The notes: generated by a model from the letters alone, not told the origin. DNA of 64,000 nt from Natronoarchaeum rubrum (GCF_024494695.1 NZ_JANHDP010000003.1:434001-498000), one strand, 5' to 3'. Positions 1-9,343 are shown, counted from the stretch's first letter. Numbers and translations: made by a program.

Positions 1-939
1 CATGCCGGCGTTCTGGGAGAACGACGTCACGGGAAAAGCGCCGAACGCCGATCCGATCGAGCTCAACAGGCCGTCGGTGAACAGTCCCCCGCGGAACTCC
101 TTGTCGGTGGGGTTCCGGCCCTCGGCGGCCGTGATACTGGACATGTCGCCGACGGTCTCCATCGCCGACACCAAAAATAGGAACGCGAACGTGACGATCG
201 GTACCGGCTCGAACGCGACGCCGAACTCGCCCGGACGCGGGAGCGCGATCCAGGCGGCCTCGGACACCGTCTGAAAGTTGACTATGCCCGCGGCGATGGC
301 CACCACGTAGCCGACGGCAATGCCGGCCAAGATGCTCAGCACTCTCGCAACGCCGTCTGCGAACAGGTTGAGCCCGAGCGCGATCGCGAGGACGAGCGTC
401 GCGAGCCCGAGATTGTGCATCGCACCGTAATCGGAAGCGTTGACGCCGCCCGCGGCATAATCCATCGCGACCGGAATCAGGTACAGGCCGATGATCACGA
501 CGACCAGCCCCGTCACGAGCGGCGGGAAGAACGGCTCGATGCGCTCGAACTGCCAGCCGATCAGTCCCTCGACGACGAAGCCGGAAACTAGGATCGCGCC
601 GAAGACGGCCGCCAGCCCGTAGCTGGCGCCGATGTCCTGCGCCGCGCTGACAAACGTGAAGCTGGTTCCCATCACGATCGGGAGCCGGGCGCCGACCGGA
701 CCGACGGTGTACGCTTGAACGACCGTCGCCAGCCCGGAGAACAGCAACACCATCTGGACGAGATACGCCATGTCGACACCGCCCAGTCCGACGTGTCCCC
801 CGACAATGTACGCCACCAAAGTAGCCGGGACGATCATCACTGCGACGTGTTGCAGTCCCAGCAGGATCGACTTCGGTAGTGGCGGCCGTTCGTCGAGTTC
901 GTACTCGAGATCGATCTCCCCGTCTGTGTCTGTCGCCAT
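1..939 (-). CDS. NCS2 family xanthine/uracil permease (C-terminus outside window)
   Basis: The frame opens with ATG at 939 (MATDTDGEIDLEYELDE) and stays open to the window edge, so the C-terminal third or more is missing. After a short acidic cytoplasmic N-terminus come repeated hydrophobic helices. Stretches such as GLQHVAVMIVPATLVAYIVG, VGARLPIVMGTSFTF and SAMETVGDMSSITAAEGR match the NCS2 (nucleobase:cation symporter 2) fold, whose TM8 region carries the substrate-contacting E in the SAMETVGD-type motif. Members import xanthine, uracil or related bases across the cytoplasmic membrane. A purine phosphoribosyltransferase gene lies upstream on the same strand, which suggests a purine substrate; the exact base cannot be read from sequence. 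Confidence 0.9.
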   Translation of the reverse strand, partial: MATDTDGEIDLEYELDERPPLPKSILLGLQHVAVMIVPATLVAYIVGGHVGLGGVDMAYLVQMVLLFSGLATVVQAYTVGPVGARLPIVMGTSFTFVSAAQDIGASYGLAAVFGAILVSGFVVEGLIGWQFERIEPFFPPLVTGLVVVIIGLYLIPVAMDYAAGGVNASDYGAMHNLGLATLVLAIALGLNLFADGVARVLSILAGIAVGYVVAIAAGIVNFQTVSEAAWIALPRPGEFGVAFEPVPIVTFAFLFLVSAMETVGDMSSITAAEGRNPTDKEFRGGLFTDGLLSSIGSAFGAFPVTSFSQNAGM

Positions 940-1129
940 CTATGCACCCAACCAGCTACCCGGGTTCAATAATAGTTTCGTGTTCGAGCGTATCTCGGCG
1001 CCGCCTTCCGAGAGAATGTACACAAACGTGTATAGCTCCGTGCGTCGTGCTGCCGTACCGCGAACTCACGTCGTGGCCAACGAGTTCGCGTCGGCATCCA
1101 GCCGAGCCAGTCGTCCGTGAACGAGTCGG

Positions 1130-1678
1130 TCAGTGGATCTGCACTTCGCCGTCCTCGACGGTGATGTCGACGAGGCTGGTCGCCTCGTACTCGGTGTCGT
1201 CGAGCGCCGAGCCGCCGACCTTGCGGATCACCACGACGATATCGGCGATCTCGGCGCCGATCTCGTCGAGCGCGCCGGTGACGGCCGCCAGCGTCCCGCC
1301 CGTCGAGAGCAGGTCGTCGAGAAGCAACACGCGATCGCCCTCCGCGACGTCGTTGATGTACATCTCCGACTCGGAGTAACCGGTCGTCTGGTGGAGCGCG
1401 ACCTCGCCGTCGAGGCCGTACTGGCGCTTGCGGATGACGACCAGCGGGATATCGGTCTGGAGCGACAGCGCGGTTCCGATGTGGATCCCCATCGCCTCGG
1501 GCGCGACGATCTTGTCGACGCCGTCGAGATCGGCGGCCTGCATGACGCCGACGACGACCTCGCGGAGCAGTTCGGGATCGAGCATCGGGACGCCGTTGCT
1601 GATCGGGTGTACCAGGTACTCGTAGCCGTCCTTGTCGACGATCGGGGCTTCGTGAAGCGACGCCTGCAACCGTTCCAT
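1130..1678 (-). CDS. hpt: HGPRTase-like purine phosphoribosyltransferase
   Basis: This 182-residue cytosolic protein belongs to the archaeal HPRT-like type I phosphoribosyltransferases, which join a free purine base to PRPP in salvage; the base used by haloarchaeal members is not firmly known. The PRPP-binding loop is visible as [14 protein letters not shown] in the C-terminal half, with the family segment [19 protein letters not shown] before it. I chose ATG at 1678 ([12 protein letters not shown]), where homology begins; the open frame continues upstream to 1783 but with non-family, arginine-rich sequence. The gene precedes a nucleobase permease by about 190 bases on the same strand, giving a plausible uptake-and-salvage unit. 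Confidence 0.9.
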   Translation of the reverse strand: MERLQASLHEAPIVDKDGYEYLVHPISNGVPMLDPELLREVVVGVMQAADLDGVDKIVAPEAMGIHIGTALSLQTDIPLVVIRKRQYGLDGEVALHQTTGYSESEMYINDVAEGDRVLLLDDLLSTGGTLAAVTGALDEIGAEIADIVVVIRKVGGSALDDTEYEATSLVDITVEDGEVQIH

Positions 1679-1829
1679 ACCGCTCGTTTCTTCGAATCCC
1701 GGAAAAGCGATTCGTTCTTGCGATGATCGACGCCGGACCGGCTCGAGTCCGTCTCGGCGTCTTCCGCGAGAAGGCGTTTCCACGTCCCACTCCGGGAGTG
1801 CTTTACGCGTCGGCGCCGTCCACCGAGTA

Positions 1830-2441
1830 ATGGATTCTCCCGACGTTCGAGACCAGTGGGCGGAGCGGAGCGGCGAGTACTCGCCGGACTACTACGCCCA
1901 CCGCGGGTCCGACGAGACGAGCGAAGCGATCCGCGAGGCGCTCGACGGGCTGGCCCCGAACGCGCCCGTGCTCGAACTGGGCTGTAGCTCCGGCCGTCAC
2001 CTCGCGCACCTGCGCGAAAGCGGGTTCGAGAACCTCCACGGCGTCGACATCAACGCCGACGCGTTCGACGTGATGGAGGAGTCCTACCCCGACCTCGCCG
2101 CCGAGGGAACCTTCTACGTCGAGGCGATCGAGGACCTCGTCGAGCGGTTCGACGACGATCACTTCGCCGCCGTCTACTCCGTGGAGACGCTCCAGCACGT
2201 CCACCCCGAGGCGACGGAAGCGTTCGACGAGATCGCGCGGATCGCCGGCGACCGGGTCGTCACCGTCGAGAACGAAGGGAGCCACGGGGACGGCGATCCG
2301 GACGTGAACTACGTCCGCGAGGACCTGCCGCTGTACTACCGCGACTGGCGCGAGATCTTCGAGGCCGTCGGCTTCGAGCAGGTCGACGCCCACCCGACCA
2401 AGCGCGACACGCTGCGGGCGTTCCGAGCCAGCGAAAACTGA
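1830..2441 (+). CDS. class I SAM-dependent methyltransferase
   Basis: A 203-residue soluble protein with the Rossmann-type methyltransferase fold. Motif I is [15 protein letters not shown] (about residues 47-61), followed by the acidic end of strand 2 in [14 protein letters not shown] and a motif IV-like [17 protein letters not shown]. The substrate is not evident: the C-terminal half ([25 protein letters not shown] cap region) is typical of small-molecule methyltransferases of the methyltransferase 11 type. The gene is divergent from hpt, and an A/T-rich element (tttacg, about 1802) sits close to the expected TATA distance, so the transcript may be leaderless. Confidence 0.85.
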   Translation: MDSPDVRDQWAERSGEYSPDYYAHRGSDETSEAIREALDGLAPNAPVLELGCSSGRHLAHLRESGFENLHGVDINADAFDVMEESYPDLAAEGTFYVEAIEDLVERFDDDHFAAVYSVETLQHVHPEATEAFDEIARIAGDRVVTVENEGSHGDGDPDVNYVREDLPLYYRDWREIFEAVGFEQVDAHPTKRDTLRAFRASEN

Positions 2442-2514
2442 TCGCCGCCCGCGACTGCCGGCGTTCAGCGTCCAGCCGCAGAAACGCGATTCGTCGCGGC
2501 GCGCCGTCGGCCGC

Positions 2515-3558
2515 TCAGTCGCGGTCCGGCGCCTTCCCGACGCCCGGGATCGCGACGACCGATTCCAGCTTCCCCATGGCCATCGCGGTCGTCAGCACGA
2601 GCGCGAGGTAGAACACCCCGACGACCACGTAGGCGTCGGTGAACCGGAACGTATCGGACCCGATGTCCTGCGCGCGCCGGAACAGTTCTGGCACCGTGAT
2701 GAACGCGGCCAGCGAGGAGTACTTGATCAGGTAGACGAACTCGTTGGTCCAGCCGGGGATCGCAAAGCGAAGCCCCTGGGGGAGGATGACGTGGCGGATG
2801 CTCTGGACCTTCGAGAGCCCGACCGACCGGGCCGCGGTCATCTGGCCCTCGTCGACCGACTGCAGCGCAGACCGGATGTATTCGGACTGGTAGGCCGAGG
2901 AGTTGATCGTGAACCCGATCACGGCGACGAAGATCGCGGATCGGGGGATGGCGCCGTTACCGACGAATCCGATCTCGCCGATCGTGTTCGCCAGCGGCAG
3001 GCCGAAGTAGAGGAAAAACAGCTGGGCGAGCAGCGGCGTCCCGCGAATCAGCTCCGTGTACGCCAGCGAGATGCGGCTCAGTACCGGGCCGCCGTAGGTC
3101 CGAGCGACCGACAGCGGGACGGCGATCACCAGCCCCAGCAGCATCGACAGGACCGTCAGGTACGCCGTGACGAACGCACCGGCGGCCAGTTTCGGCGCCA
3201 TCGTCGTTGCGAAGCCGGTGAGATTGCACAGCCACGCGAGCCACTCGATCAGGAAGCTCGCGGGGCCGAGCGACGCCGCGACCTCGCCGACGGCCGTTCC
3301 GGCCGCCTCGAACGGCTCGGCGGGCAGCCACGGCTGGCGCAGGCGAACGGGGACCTCCGAGCGAATCACGTCCGGGAGTCCGACGGCGGTAAACAGCCGG
3401 TCCAGCCACGCGTTGTGGTACGCCCAGCGAGCCAACAGCCACGCCCAGAAGGCGGCGCCGACGCCGCCGACGATCAGTCGGCGCCGGCCCGGAAGCTCTC
3501 CGATCGTCGATCCGCGGGCTTCCTCCGGCGCCGTGGACGACTCCTCTGTGGCCGTCAT
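2515..3558 (-). CDS. polar amino acid ABC transporter permease (second permease)
   Basis: A 347-residue inner-membrane permease of the HisM/GlnP type. It has a long N-terminal extension with one TM helix, then the binding-protein-dependent transport core. The EAA loop that contacts the ATPase reads SVDEGQMTAARSVGLSKVQ, followed by IRHVILPQGLRFAIPGWTNE. The start ATG at 3558 (MTATEESSTAPEEARG) overlaps the stop of the ATPase gene by 4 bases, a translational coupling pattern; the longer open frame upstream lies inside the ATPase gene. It is the last gene of a four-gene importer operon (binding protein, permease, ATPase, permease). Confidence 0.93.
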   Translation of the reverse strand: MTATEESSTAPEEARGSTIGELPGRRRLIVGGVGAAFWAWLLARWAYHNAWLDRLFTAVGLPDVIRSEVPVRLRQPWLPAEPFEAAGTAVGEVAASLGPASFLIEWLAWLCNLTGFATTMAPKLAAGAFVTAYLTVLSMLLGLVIAVPLSVARTYGGPVLSRISLAYTELIRGTPLLAQLFFLYFGLPLANTIGEIGFVGNGAIPRSAIFVAVIGFTINSSAYQSEYIRSALQSVDEGQMTAARSVGLSKVQSIRHVILPQGLRFAIPGWTNEFVYLIKYSSLAAFITVPELFRRAQDIGSDTFRFTDAYVVVGVFYLALVLTTAMAMGKLESVVAIPGVGKAPDRD

Positions 3559-4286
3559 CGTACGTCGGTGAGGTCGCCGAGGAACGCCCGCGTGCGTTCG
3601 TGGTCGGGGTTCTCGAACAGCTGTTCGGGCGGTCCGCGTTCGACGATCCGGCCGTCGTCGAGAACGGTCAGCGTCGAGGCGACCGACCGGGCGAAGTCCA
3701 TCTCGTGGGTGACACACAGCATCGTCATCCCCTCGTCGGCGAGATCGCGCATTACTTCCAGCACCTCGCCGATCAGCTCGGGGTCGAGCGCGCTGGTCGG
3801 TTCGTCGAACAGGAGCAGCTCCGGTTGCATCGCGAGCGCCCGTGCGATGCCGACGCGCTGTTGCTGGCCGCCCGAGAGCTCGGCCGGGTACGACTCGGCC
3901 TGATCGGCCAATCCGACCCGATCGAGGTAGTCCTCGGCGATCCCGGCGGCCTCCTCGTGTGGCTTGCCCAGCACCTCTTCGAGCCCGAGCGTGATGTTGC
4001 CGCGGGCGGTGCGGTGGGCGAACAGGTTGAAGTCCTGGAACACCATGCCGACGCGACGCCGAAGCTCGTTCTGGTCGATGTCGTGGATCTCCTCGCCGTC
4101 GAGGTGGATCTCCCCGTCGTCGATCTCGGTTAGTCGGTTCACGCAGCGTAGCATCGTCGACTTGCCCGAGCCGCTGGGGCCGACGATCACTTCGACGTCC
4201 TGTCGCTCCATCTCGAAGCTGACGTCGCGTAGTACTCGCTCGTCGCCGTAGGACTTGTCGACGTGGTCGACGCGTAGTAGACTCAT
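3555..4286 (-). CDS. polar amino acid ABC transporter ATP-binding protein (GlnQ/HisP type)
   Basis: A 243-residue ATPase that powers the amino acid importer at the cytoplasmic face. Walker A is GPSGSGKST (about residues 36-44), the Q-loop is VFQDFNLFAH, the ABC signature LSGGQQQRVGIARALA, Walker B LLLFDEPTSALD, and the H-loop CVTHEMDFARSVA. Length and motifs are those of the PAAT family. Its ATG overlaps the stop of the upstream permease by 4 bases, and its own stop overlaps the downstream permease start by 4 bases, so all three are tightly coupled. Confidence 0.96.
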   Translation of the reverse strand: MSLLRVDHVDKSYGDERVLRDVSFEMERQDVEVIVGPSGSGKSTMLRCVNRLTEIDDGEIHLDGEEIHDIDQNELRRRVGMVFQDFNLFAHRTARGNITLGLEEVLGKPHEEAAGIAEDYLDRVGLADQAESYPAELSGGQQQRVGIARALAMQPELLLFDEPTSALDPELIGEVLEVMRDLADEGMTMLCVTHEMDFARSVASTLTVLDDGRIVERGPPEQLFENPDHERTRAFLGDLTDVR

Positions 4287-4999
4287 TCCGTTCCTCCGGG
4301 GATCGCGTACAGTTCCTCTAAGTAGTCGAGCGTGCGATTCGTCGCGAACGTGAGCACGAAGTAGATCGCGCTGATCGCGATGATGACCTCCATCACGGCG
4401 GTGCCCTGCCCGGGCTGGAGATACAGGTTCTCGGCGCGGGTCAACAGCTCGGCCAGACCGATTGCGAACGCGACGCTGGTGTCTTTGAGTACGATCGTGA
4501 ACTCGTTCTGGAAGCCGGGGATCGAGCGCCGGACCGCCTGCGGGAACACGACGTGGCGAATCGCCTGCCGTCGCGTCAGGCCGACCGATCGGGCGGCCTC
4601 CATCTGGCCCTCACTGAGCGACTGGATCGCCCCGCGGAACACCTGCGCCTGATAGGCGGCGCTGCGCAATCCGAGTGCGAGCGTCGCCGCGAGAAACACC
4701 TCCAACTGGACGTCGAGCGCCGGTAGCGTTCCGAGCCGTGGAATCGGCAGTCCGAAGTGGACGAGCACCATCAGCACGACGATCGGCGTCCCGCGCAACA
4801 CGACGCCCGCGGTGCTGACGGCCGACCGGAGTCTGCCGCTTCCGTACACCTCGATCGCGCCGGCCGGGAACCCGGCCAGAAACCCGAGCGCGAGGCTGGA
4901 CGCGGTCAGGAGGATCGTGACGGCGGTACCCAGCACCAGGTACTGCCAGTTCGCGAGGACGAACTGCCAGTCCCCGGCCTGCAACGCGAGGGGGTCCAT
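4283..4999 (-). CDS. polar amino acid ABC transporter permease (first permease)
   Basis: A 238-residue membrane permease. The EAA motif reads SLSEGQMEAARSVGLTRRQ, then IRHVVFPQAVRRSIPG, the contact loop for the ATPase. About five TM helices are visible. The start ATG at 4999 (MDPLALQAGDWQFVLANWQ) lies 4 bases after the stop of the binding-protein gene; upstream sequence in the same frame is the antisense-like shadow of that gene and was rejected. Together with the other permease it probably forms a heterodimeric channel for the importer. Confidence 0.94.
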   Translation of the reverse strand: MDPLALQAGDWQFVLANWQYLVLGTAVTILLTASSLALGFLAGFPAGAIEVYGSGRLRSAVSTAGVVLRGTPIVVLMVLVHFGLPIPRLGTLPALDVQLEVFLAATLALGLRSAAYQAQVFRGAIQSLSEGQMEAARSVGLTRRQAIRHVVFPQAVRRSIPGFQNEFTIVLKDTSVAFAIGLAELLTRAENLYLQPGQGTAVMEVIIAISAIYFVLTFATNRTLDYLEELYAIPGGTE

Positions 5000-5003
5000 C
5001 GCT

Positions 5004-5765
5004 CTATTCGAACCACTCCGCGACGAGGTCCTCGTACGTGCCGTCCTCCTCGATCTCCGCGAGCGCGTCGTTGATATCCTGGAGACGATCGTCGTCCTGA
5101 CGCATGCCCAGGCCGAAGGCCTCGCCCGTCTCGATGATGAACGCGACCTCGACGGCCCGGCTGTCGGCGAAGTTCCGCGCCACGGGCACGTCGACGACGA
5201 TGGCGTCGACGTTACCGTTTTCGAGGTCCTGCGCCGCCAGCGTGTAGTTGTCGTACTGCCGGACGTTTCCGGCCTCGAGAACGCCCTCCTCGACGAGGCG
5301 ATCAACCTCGTCTTGGCCGGTCGTCGAGCCCTGGGCGCCGACGACCGCGCCCGAAAGATCGGACTCAGACTCGGGGCTGAAATCGCGATCGGAACTGACC
5401 AGTACCGACTGGTTCGACTCGTAGTAGGGGTCGCTAAAGGCGATCTGCTGCTGGCGCTTCTCGTTGATCGTCATGCCGGCCGCGATGAGATCGATGTCGC
5501 CGTCGGTGAGCGAGGGGATCAGCGAATTGAAGCCGATGTCGGTCCAGTCGCCGACCTCGTAGCCGGCGCGGCTGATCGCCTCTTCGGCGAGGTCGATGTC
5601 GAACCCGACGAGTTCGCCATCCTGGGTGAACTCGAACGGTGCGAACCCGGCGTTCGTCCCCGGAACGATCACGTCGTCGCTGCCGCCGTTACCGCCGAGA
5701 CAGCCCGCGATAGCGGCGGACGCTCCACCGACGCCGACCGTCTTCAGGTACGCGCGTCGATCCAT
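5004..5765 (-). CDS. amino acid ABC transporter substrate-binding lipoprotein
   Basis: A 253-residue extracellular solute-binding protein of family 3 (type II periplasmic fold). The N-terminus has a twin-arginine signal (MDRRAYLKTVGVGGAS) ending in a lipobox (AIAGC), so it is probably Tat-exported and lipid-anchored. Ligand-binding family segments include FAPFEFTQDGELVGFDIDLA and DLIAAGMTINEKRQQQIAFS. ATG at 5765 puts the RR pair at the usual position; another ATG lies 18 bases upstream (5783, MAREFS) and a TTG at 5813. It is first in the operon, behind an AT-rich promoter with a TATA-like element at about 5840-5846. The ligand is probably a polar amino acid. Confidence 0.92.
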   Translation of the reverse strand: MDRRAYLKTVGVGGASAAIAGCLGGNGGSDDVIVPGTNAGFAPFEFTQDGELVGFDIDLAEEAISRAGYEVGDWTDIGFNSLIPSLTDGDIDLIAAGMTINEKRQQQIAFSDPYYESNQSVLVSSDRDFSPESESDLSGAVVGAQGSTTGQDEVDRLVEEGVLEAGNVRQYDNYTLAAQDLENGNVDAIVVDVPVARNFADSRAVEVAFIIETGEAFGLGMRQDDDRLQDINDALAEIEEDGTYEDLVAEWFE

Positions 5766-5783
5766 GCTGAACTCTCTGGCCAT

Positions 5784-6095
5784 ACCAGAGACGTTGGGTG
5801 ATCCGGGTTTCAACGTTTCGACGTGAGATTGAGGTTAGTGAATATAATTGACAATATATCTAATTTCTCAAAATTCTAATCAGTAATAGATTCAGAGTGT
5901 GCAAATATTATTGTGTTGTTCTCGGATATAGTTTCCTCAGAAGGAGGCCGAAGCGGAGACGAAGCCGAGAACGAACAAATGGCTTTGCGCCCCTCGTCGG
6001 AGGCTCTTGTCGTAAGATTCGAAAAAACGATCATCGAACGGTCGAGAACGAACACTCGCCGTCGCGTCGCCGGGAGCGACCGGACGCCGCGCCGA
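5784..6095. other. AT-rich intergenic region with promoter of the amino acid importer
   Basis: About 310 bases with no convincing gene. The left part (5820-5900) is strongly AT-rich compared with its surroundings and includes the element aatataatt at 5841-5849, read on the minus strand as a TATA box for the binding-protein gene; this would give an untranslated leader of a few tens of bases. The right part is GC-rich and lies downstream of the malate:quinone oxidoreductase stop. No repeat or strong hairpin stands out. Confidence 0.5.
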
Positions 6096-7487
6096 TCAGT
6101 CCTCGGCGGGGACGGGGTCGGGCTGGTCCGTCTCGTCGGCGTCGTCTGCGTCCGCGCGCGGGAAGTTGCCGATCGTCTCGGCGCGGAAGGCTGTCTCGTC
6201 GAACTCGTAGTCCTCGTCGAAAAAGTCCAGCAGCTGGTCGGTGTCGCGCATGGCGTTCTTGACGCAGGTCGACGCGCCCGGCGAGGGCGTGATGTTGAAG
6301 ATGATCCCGTCGCCGGTGATCTTGGCCTCGCCCATGTCCAGAGACTTGGCCTCGGTGTCGACGATCTGGGGGCGCACGCCGCCGTACCCCTTGGCGCGGT
6401 CGATATCGTCGACGTCGGCCGTCGGGACGACCTTCTGGACGTTCGGGAGGAACGCCCGCTTCCCGACCACGGGGAGGTCGTACACGAGGTTCCGGACGAC
6501 GTAGGGGAACAGGATGCGGTCGGCGAGGATGTTGGCGTAGCTCAGGAACGAGTCGAGGTTCATCCCGAACACGTCGGCGAAGTCGCTCACGGTTCGGATG
6601 CGGCCCCGTTCGAGCGCCGGGACGAGCTTCGCGGTCGGCCCGAAACGGGTGGTGCCGTCGTCGTGGACGTCGGCGTCGCCGTGGACCGCCGCGAACGGCA
6701 GCTTCTTCATCTGGAGGGTGTACACCTTCCCGTTGAGCATGTCGCCGCCCAGGAAGAAGCTCCCCGCGACCGGCAGCAGCGACTTGTTCTCGCCGTAGCC
6801 CATCTCCTTGGCGATCTGGAGGCTGTGGGAGCCCGCCGCGACGACCGCGACGTCGGACTCGAACTTGGCGCCGCCGGTGTCGACGACGTAACCGTCGTCG
6901 GTCTCCTCGATGTCGGTCACTTCGGTGCCGACGAACACGTCGACGCCCTCCTCCTCGCGGGCGTCCTCGACGAACGACTTGGCAGTCTGGCCGTAGTCGA
7001 CGACGTAGCCGTCGGGCGTCTGCAGAGCCTTCATTTCGGTGCCGGGGTCGCGGCCCTCGACGACTTTCGGTTCGAGCTCGGCGATCTCGTCGCGATCGAT
7101 GTCGCGAAGCTTGGGGTACAGGTCGCCGAAGCCCTCCTCGTAGTAGCGCTCTTCGAGGCTCTCGACTTCCTCGTCGCCGACCGCGAGCACCATCTTGCTG
7201 CGCTTGCTGTGCATCTCGCGGTCGGGGTCGACGTTTTCGAGGTACCCCGCCAGCATCTCCGCGCCCTCCTTTACCTCCTCGGCCTTCTCGAGGGTGTAGT
7301 TCGTCTCGATGTCCCCGAAGTGAAGCGTCTGGGAGTTGTTGGTGTGGTGGGAGTTGATCGCCGCGATCTCGTCTTCCTTTTCGAGGAGCGCCACGCGCTC
7401 GATGTCCGTGAACTTCGCCACGGAGTAGAGCAGCGCCGCCCCGCTGATGCCGCCGCCGACGATGATGAGGTCGTATTTCTCTGTCAT
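6096..7487 (-). CDS. mqo: malate:quinone oxidoreductase-like FAD enzyme
   Basis: A 463-residue FAD-dependent oxidoreductase. The dinucleotide-binding motif LIIVGGGISGAALLYSVAKF is at residues 7-26. The segment NSQTLHFGDIETNYTLEKA (about 51-69) is strongly reminiscent of the malate:quinone oxidoreductases of epsilonproteobacteria rather than the E. coli type. Such enzymes oxidise L-malate to oxaloacetate at the membrane and pass electrons to quinone. The C-terminal region contains GDGIIFNITPSPGAS, the FAD-contact strand of the DAO fold. The gene stands alone. An L-2-hydroxyglutarate or other 2-hydroxyacid oxidase is the main alternative. Confidence 0.78.
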   Translation of the reverse strand: MTEKYDLIIVGGGISGAALLYSVAKFTDIERVALLEKEDEIAAINSHHTNNSQTLHFGDIETNYTLEKAEEVKEGAEMLAGYLENVDPDREMHSKRSKMVLAVGDEEVESLEERYYEEGFGDLYPKLRDIDRDEIAELEPKVVEGRDPGTEMKALQTPDGYVVDYGQTAKSFVEDAREEEGVDVFVGTEVTDIEETDDGYVVDTGGAKFESDVAVVAAGSHSLQIAKEMGYGENKSLLPVAGSFFLGGDMLNGKVYTLQMKKLPFAAVHGDADVHDDGTTRFGPTAKLVPALERGRIRTVSDFADVFGMNLDSFLSYANILADRILFPYVVRNLVYDLPVVGKRAFLPNVQKVVPTADVDDIDRAKGYGGVRPQIVDTEAKSLDMGEAKITGDGIIFNITPSPGASTCVKNAMRDTDQLLDFFDEDYEFDETAFRAETIGNFPRADADDADETDQPDPVPAED

Positions 7488-7663
7488 TAACGTACACCTG
7501 TGTCGCTGAAACCGGCTCTGACTGGACGAAAGGATTTGAGCTACTTCTGTATCCCGATGTTCGTTCGGCGTTCGATCTCGTCGCCCGCTGGTGATTATCG
7601 TCGATTTGCGCCGAGAACGCCGGCTGAATCCGAGTTCCTGTCGGCGTCACGACACGGTCGGCC

Positions 7664-9343
7664 TCACCGCGCCGCTCGCCGGCCGAACACGAACACCAGC
7701 ATCGCGACGACGATCGCGCCCAGCGACGTCTGGATCGACATCAGGACGCGCGCGATCCCGATCGGCTGGTAGTCGCCCATCCCGAGCGTCGTGAACGTGA
7801 GCGTGCTGAAGTACGCGCTGTCGAAGAACAGGCGCGGGTTCTCCGCGATGTTCGTGTAGGTCACGTCCGGCCCCGTCGTCGGGACGAGCCCGCCCAGCGG
7901 GTACAGCAGCGCGAACGTCGCGACGATCGCCAGCCCCGTCGCGATGATGCGCCACGGGCTCTCGCCGTACAGTAGCGTCCACCGGGAGAGCTCGGCCCGA
8001 AGCCACTGGAACAGTTTCACGCCGCGGTACAGGGCGTTTCGCGCAGTCGTGCGGACGCCGCGGCGGATCGACGCCGACGACCGGCCCGGCATCGGCGTCG
8101 CAGCGCGGTCCGCCGTCGACGCCGGCGCCCCGCCGTCGGCCTCCAGTTGGTCTCTCGGGAGGCCCCGCACCAGCTCGTCCCGGTGCGTCCGCCGGTGGAT
8201 GTCCTGCCGGTTGACGAAGCACAGCGACTGTAGCGCCGGGCGCGACGCCGAACTCGCGACCTCCGCGATCGAGCGGTAGGTGCTCTTGGCCCGATTGCGC
8301 TGGGCGCGCGTCCCGTCGCCGACCGGGTCGCCGTCGTAGCGGGGATCGTAGACGCACCGCGGCTTGTGCCAGAACCGCACCAGCCCGCCAAGCGAGAACG
8401 GGGGCGCGCCCGGCGGGCCGAGAAACCGCGTCCGGTCGTCGACGCGCGAGTCGGTCAGGACGGCGCCGTAGAGGCGAACACCGCGGAGGTCGGCCCCGAA
8501 CAGCTTGGCCTGGATCAGCTCGCTCGCCTCCAGATTGACGTCCCGAAGCGTGGCGTCGGTGAAGTTGGCGTTGGTGAGATCGAGCTCCTGCAGCTCGTGG
8601 AACTCGTCGTCGAGCGGGCGGAAGGCGGCGCCGTTGAATCTGACCGTCGCCGAGATCGTCGCCTTCCAGAAGGTCGCTTTGCCCGCGAACGTCGCGTACT
8701 TGAGGTTCAGATCCTCCGCGAACGCGGCGCGATAGAAGTCGGCCTCGCCCTCGAACGTGACCCCGCCCGACCGGACCTCCTTCTCGAAGACGGTGCGGTC
8801 GAACGCGGCGTCCTCGCGGAACGTGACGCCGTTGAATCGGGTGTCGCCCGTGAACGTCGTTTCCGAGAAGTTCGCGCCGCCCTCGAACGTCGCACCCGTA
8901 AAGAAGGCGCCGCGGGCGAACGTTGCGTCCTCGAACCGGACGTCGCCGGCGAAGGTTGCGTGCGAGAGATAGATCGGCGTCTCGACGTCGGTGTCGCCGA
9001 CGACCGACCCCTCGGGGAACTGTAGGCTCCCGAACTCGGCGTCGACGAACTCGGTTCGACGGCGGCGTGCGAGGCGATCGTCAGGATCGGTGTCGGAAGC
9101 GGCGTCGAAAACCGTCTCGGCGTCGCCGCCGATCGCGCTCGCGAACGCGTCGCGGACGGCTGCGGCGTCCTGCTCGTCGATCGGTACGTGAAAGATACAG
9201 CGGTCGCCGTCGGGAACGGCGTCGTGCGGGCAGTTCCAGACGCCGTCGTCGGTGAGACTCCCTTCCGGCACGTCGCGCTCGCGGTACGCGTCGTCGTCGA
9301 CTACCCGTATCGAGTGTCCGCAGGTCCCGCCGCCGTCTGTCAT
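7664..9343 (-). CDS. pentapeptide-repeat protein fused to a two-TM ion channel
   Basis: A 559-residue protein in two parts. Residues about 100-285 are a right-handed beta-helix of pentapeptide repeats (for example ATFAGDVRFEDATFARGAFF and later LTNANFTDATLRDVNLEAS). The C-terminal 120 residues hold two TM helices (GLAIVATFALLYPLGGLV; SLGAIVVAMLVFVFG) around a pore loop TFTTLGMGDYQP, matching the K+ channel filter TxGYGD with Met in place of Tyr/Phe (G-M-G-D, about 521-524). The N-terminus carries CGH, CPH and CIFH, which could bind metal. A TATA-like cttaaa sits about 26 nt before the ATG, consistent with a leaderless mRNA. Likely a gated ion channel; ion and trigger are unknown. Confidence 0.85.
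   Translation of the reverse strand: MTDGGGTCGHSIRVVDDDAYRERDVPEGSLTDDGVWNCPHDAVPDGDRCIFHVPIDEQDAAAVRDAFASAIGGDAETVFDAASDTDPDDRLARRRRTEFVDAEFGSLQFPEGSVVGDTDVETPIYLSHATFAGDVRFEDATFARGAFFTGATFEGGANFSETTFTGDTRFNGVTFREDAAFDRTVFEKEVRSGGVTFEGEADFYRAAFAEDLNLKYATFAGKATFWKATISATVRFNGAAFRPLDDEFHELQELDLTNANFTDATLRDVNLEASELIQAKLFGADLRGVRLYGAVLTDSRVDDRTRFLGPPGAPPFSLGGLVRFWHKPRCVYDPRYDGDPVGDGTRAQRNRAKSTYRSIAEVASSASRPALQSLCFVNRQDIHRRTHRDELVRGLPRDQLEADGGAPASTADRAATPMPGRSSASIRRGVRTTARNALYRGVKLFQWLRAELSRWTLLYGESPWRIIATGLAIVATFALLYPLGGLVPTTGPDVTYTNIAENPRLFFDSAYFSTLTFTTLGMGDYQPIGIARVLMSIQTSLGAIVVAMLVFVFGRRAAR

Noticed and set aside
2791..5801. Long plus-strand open frames opposite the amino acid transporter genes
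   Set aside because: They are antisense shadows of the GC-rich coding strand, with Arg/Ala-rich and low-complexity translations and no family motifs.
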